From contig NC_091158.1 of the NCBI RefSeq assembly GCF_040958095.1, positions 38,993,308 through 39,057,307 of the forward strand: DNA of 64,000 nucleotides, written 5' to 3'. Below the pieces are notes generated by a model. It was not told the DNA's origin and did no database searches. It worked only from the letters and a program-made list of their open reading frames with translations. Every line of letters begins with the position of its first letter. Positions within the stretch are counted from its first letter, which is position 1. Of this stretch, positions 62,118 to 64,000 are shown piece by piece. Origin of the DNA: Procambarus clarkii (Eukaryota; Arthropoda; Malacostraca; Decapoda; Cambaridae). A program made the translations under genes and the position numbers.

Positions 62118-62260
62118 TGTACCTCTCCCAACCAGTTTAAGATAAAAACTAAGTACTAACTAATTAACTCAATGTAACCTACCTTACCCCCAAAATGTCA
62201 ACCCATGTCTTCTATTTTAAACAATGCTGTTTTGTTGACCAAATTGTATTTTTGTTTTTT
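62118..62260 (+). pseudogene. LINE ORF2 end and 3' UTR
   Basis: HCTSPNQFKIKTKY stop at 62118-62163 matches the end of the minus-strand ORF at 54472, followed by the same UTR seen inverted at 53975-54070. The Jockey-type LINE lies immediately to the left and may have inserted here. Confidence 0.65.
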
Positions 62261-62650
62261 TCTGCAATGTTTCCCCCCCCCACCACTCTACCACCACATT
62301 GAGTTTAGTAGCTCTGTGCACGTCAGGTGCTGTTTAATATACAGACCTACTCCTCCATTTGACCTAGTTTCTCTATCACATCTATATCACTTTGTGCTTT
62401 AGGCCTGGTGGAGCTTGGTCCACCAGGCTGTTGTTTGGAGTGGCCCGCAGATCCACATACAGTCTGCATATGATATACAGTCTGTTGATCAATTAAACTA
62501 CAGTAGTTAGTTTTTATCATCCGAATGCACCAATATGTGTTCATTCTTCCCAGATGAAGGAACTAGGTAATATTCATCATCTGAATGCACCATCTGAAGC
62601 TTTAACACACTCATGATACACGAGAGGTTTAAAAAACTTTTAAAACTTTT
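62261..62650. other. short LINE-3'-like segment in otherwise plain sequence
   Basis: AGCTTGGTCCACCAGGCTGT and GTGGCCCGCAG at 62410-62450 match 5738-5775. The rest carries nothing recognisable. Confidence 0.45.
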
Positions 62651-62654
62651 AAAA

Positions 62655-62900
62655 CTTTTTGACCTATGTATTTAAAAGCAATTCTAAAGTTAAAAAGTGT
62701 AGCATAGGCCCCTCGCAGAATGTTCTTAATATGATCCTCAGGTTATAGTTTTCTATCTAAAACCACCCCTAGTTCTCTTTCTTGATCAGAATTCTTTATA
62801 GATCTCTGTGGCTCGATCATAGAAACTGAGTAAATTCGTTACACTGGACCTTCCAGATCGAATACCATGCTGACAGTCTGATATATCATTCAGTACGTCT
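62655..62900 (-). pseudogene. LINE RT remnant with internal deletion
   Basis: Minus strand HGIRSGRSSVTNLLSFYDRA (62820-62885, RT motif before the first Asp) joined directly to the thumb segment that matches 55500-55650, so the RT active-site region is deleted. Confidence 0.7.
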
Positions 62901-63089
62901 GCATCTGAAATTGAGCAATACCGGATTTATTATTTGGTTTTATAAATTTTATACTTATAATCTTAACTTATTTCAGAGACCACGAGTAATCTGGGCTTCG
63001 AACTCAACAGAAAAGGCTTCCGTAGACCTGCTTCTTTGCTACATAATAGACAAAATTTAGTAAGTATTGATTTATTATGTGTTTGTTTA

Positions 63090-63330
63090 TTTATTTATTT
63101 TTTCTTTATATACAAGAAGGTACATTGGGGGAGAGTACAATGACTTGAAGTTATACATTCTTGTAAAGCAACTAGCACTCATAGCGTTTCGGGCAGATCT
63201 AAGTATAGACCAAGGAACTTACCATCTTTTTTATTTCTGATGTTAACATTGTGTAACTGTAGATGAATTGCATTTGTTGATTTGCTCCCAAGTAAGATGT
63301 CGTAGGTCCTTTCTATGTTTAGTGGGAGTT
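63090..63330 (-). pseudogene. LINE RT C-terminal remnant
   Basis: Minus strand NIERTYDILLGSKSTNAIHL, then HNVNIRNKKDGKFLGLYLDL, which looks like the segment following the RT active site (K-x-LGLYLD is the usual D-x-LGVxID position). Confidence 0.6.
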
Positions 63331-63379
63331 TGTTGGTTGACATTAATAAGTGGATTTTTTTTTAATTTATTGGTTACAT

Positions 63380-63670
63380 CATTATTTAATATGAGTGGGT
63401 TGGAGTCTGAGTAGATGAGGTTAGTGTCATCATTATCTCATATCTCAGTGATTTTGTCGTAATGGTCAAGTAGCTGTACTGTACAAGTAGAGGACATGAG
63501 AGATAGCTGTAAGAGGTATTTCAATATCTTCCTGCTCTAAATCCTTGTTGGCCTGGATTGTGGAGGTCATTGGTCTCTATAAAACTAGTAACCTGACTCC
63601 TGATCACTCTCAAATAATTTTATTATGTGGGATGTTAGTGCAACTGGTCTATAATTCTTTGCCAATGCTT
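63380..63670 (-). pseudogene. LINE RT fingers remnant
   Basis: Minus strand AKNYRPVALTSHIIKLFERV, then IETNDLHNPGQQGFRAGR, close to the corresponding region of the LINE ORF2 at 13626-16757, followed by stops. Confidence 0.8.
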
Positions 63671-63789
63671 GTGTTATGTTGTGTTGTTTTGGTAGTGATG
63701 TGCAATGTGTTGTTTTGGTAGTGATTCGTCCAGTTCTGGTAGTAGTGCGGTTGTTGTGTGGTGTAGTACTTGTGTGCTTGTTAATGACT

Positions 63790-64000
63790 TGTATTCCAGT
63801 CTTGTGGGTATCTCCTTTCCCCTACGGGCCAACTGCTTTGTTCTTACCTAGCATTTTGCTTTGTTTGGGTATGAATGTTTGTGTGCCGTATATTTTGCAA
63901 AATTTGCCATATATCTCATTATTTACTCCTCTGCCTAGCAACAAGTCTGTCTAATTATACTCATTAACTGTTTTTAAAAGTTCCCCATAGTGTCCTTTAT
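63790..64000 (-). pseudogene. LINE endonuclease-RT linker remnant
   Basis: Minus strand GVNNEIYGKFCKIYGTQTFI and PKQSKMLGKNKAVGP match the linker at 58430-58660. It lies 5' of the RT piece at 63380-63670 in the right order, so both may be one decayed element running off the window. Confidence 0.6.

Overview
The window is eukaryotic, non-coding in the host-gene sense and built almost wholly from repeats. I found no convincing host protein gene, rRNA or functional tRNA. It holds several LINE lineages (an AP-endonuclease CR1/jockey-like group, a Jockey-type element, a restriction-like-endonuclease group), two Ty3/Gypsy elements, a piggyBac relic, tRNA-derived SINEs, a foldback MITE living in (TA)n tracts, and short CCTAA/TTAGG runs of the arthropod telomere type. 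I infer an arthropod, most likely a decapod crustacean such as a crayfish. The species cannot be read from the sequence.

Layout. 1-4282: 27-bp minisatellite. 4283-10673: mostly unique AT-rich DNA with LINE 3' remnants, degenerate minisatellites, a 38-copy 15-bp minisatellite and a SINE. 10674-12178: 3' half of an RLE-type LINE, preceded by (TA)n. 12187-13427: foldback repeat and two fused MITE copies. 13428-24846: 260-bp tRNA-headed satellite array, interrupted at 13591-17058 by a 3.5-kb LINE with an intact ORF2 and a candidate 6-bp target-site duplication. 24847-30915: a young Gypsy-type LTR element that keeps gag and protease but has lost RT and the integrase core. 30916-31770: (TA)n-MITE-(TA)n. 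31840-40503: a Gmr1-like Gypsy element on the minus strand (order gag-PR-IN-RT), its RT split by a 3.9-kb insertion flanked by ATACTCT on both sides. 41811-43230: three MITE copies separated by (TA)n. 43231-44731: RT half of the same RLE-type LINE family as at 10.9 kb. 44910-46933: 288-bp tRNA-headed satellite with an inverted arm. 46934-47895: (TA)n and two MITE copies. 48130-55750: LINE remnants and a piggyBac-like relic (TTAA ends at 50517 and 52722). 55890-58145: duplicated block with a perfect 128-bp-arm palindrome, plus SINEs. 59129-62017: a Jockey-type LINE with an unbroken 962-codon ORF2 and poly(A) tail. 62100-64000: further LINE remnants.

Main results. (1) The RLE-type LINE is cut at one point: its RT half (minus strand, ending at 43231) and its endonuclease half (plus strand, starting near 10861) are complementary without overlap, each edge being (TA)n. 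Flipping the intervening 32 kb would rejoin them, so this is either a (TA)n-mediated inversion or an assembly inversion. (2) Two unrelated satellites have the same architecture: a tRNA-like pol III head in each unit and an inverted arm at the left edge. (3) All nine copies of a ~380-bp foldback MITE sit in or beside (TA)n and carry inverted telomere-type motifs. No gene system acts together here beyond transposon functions.
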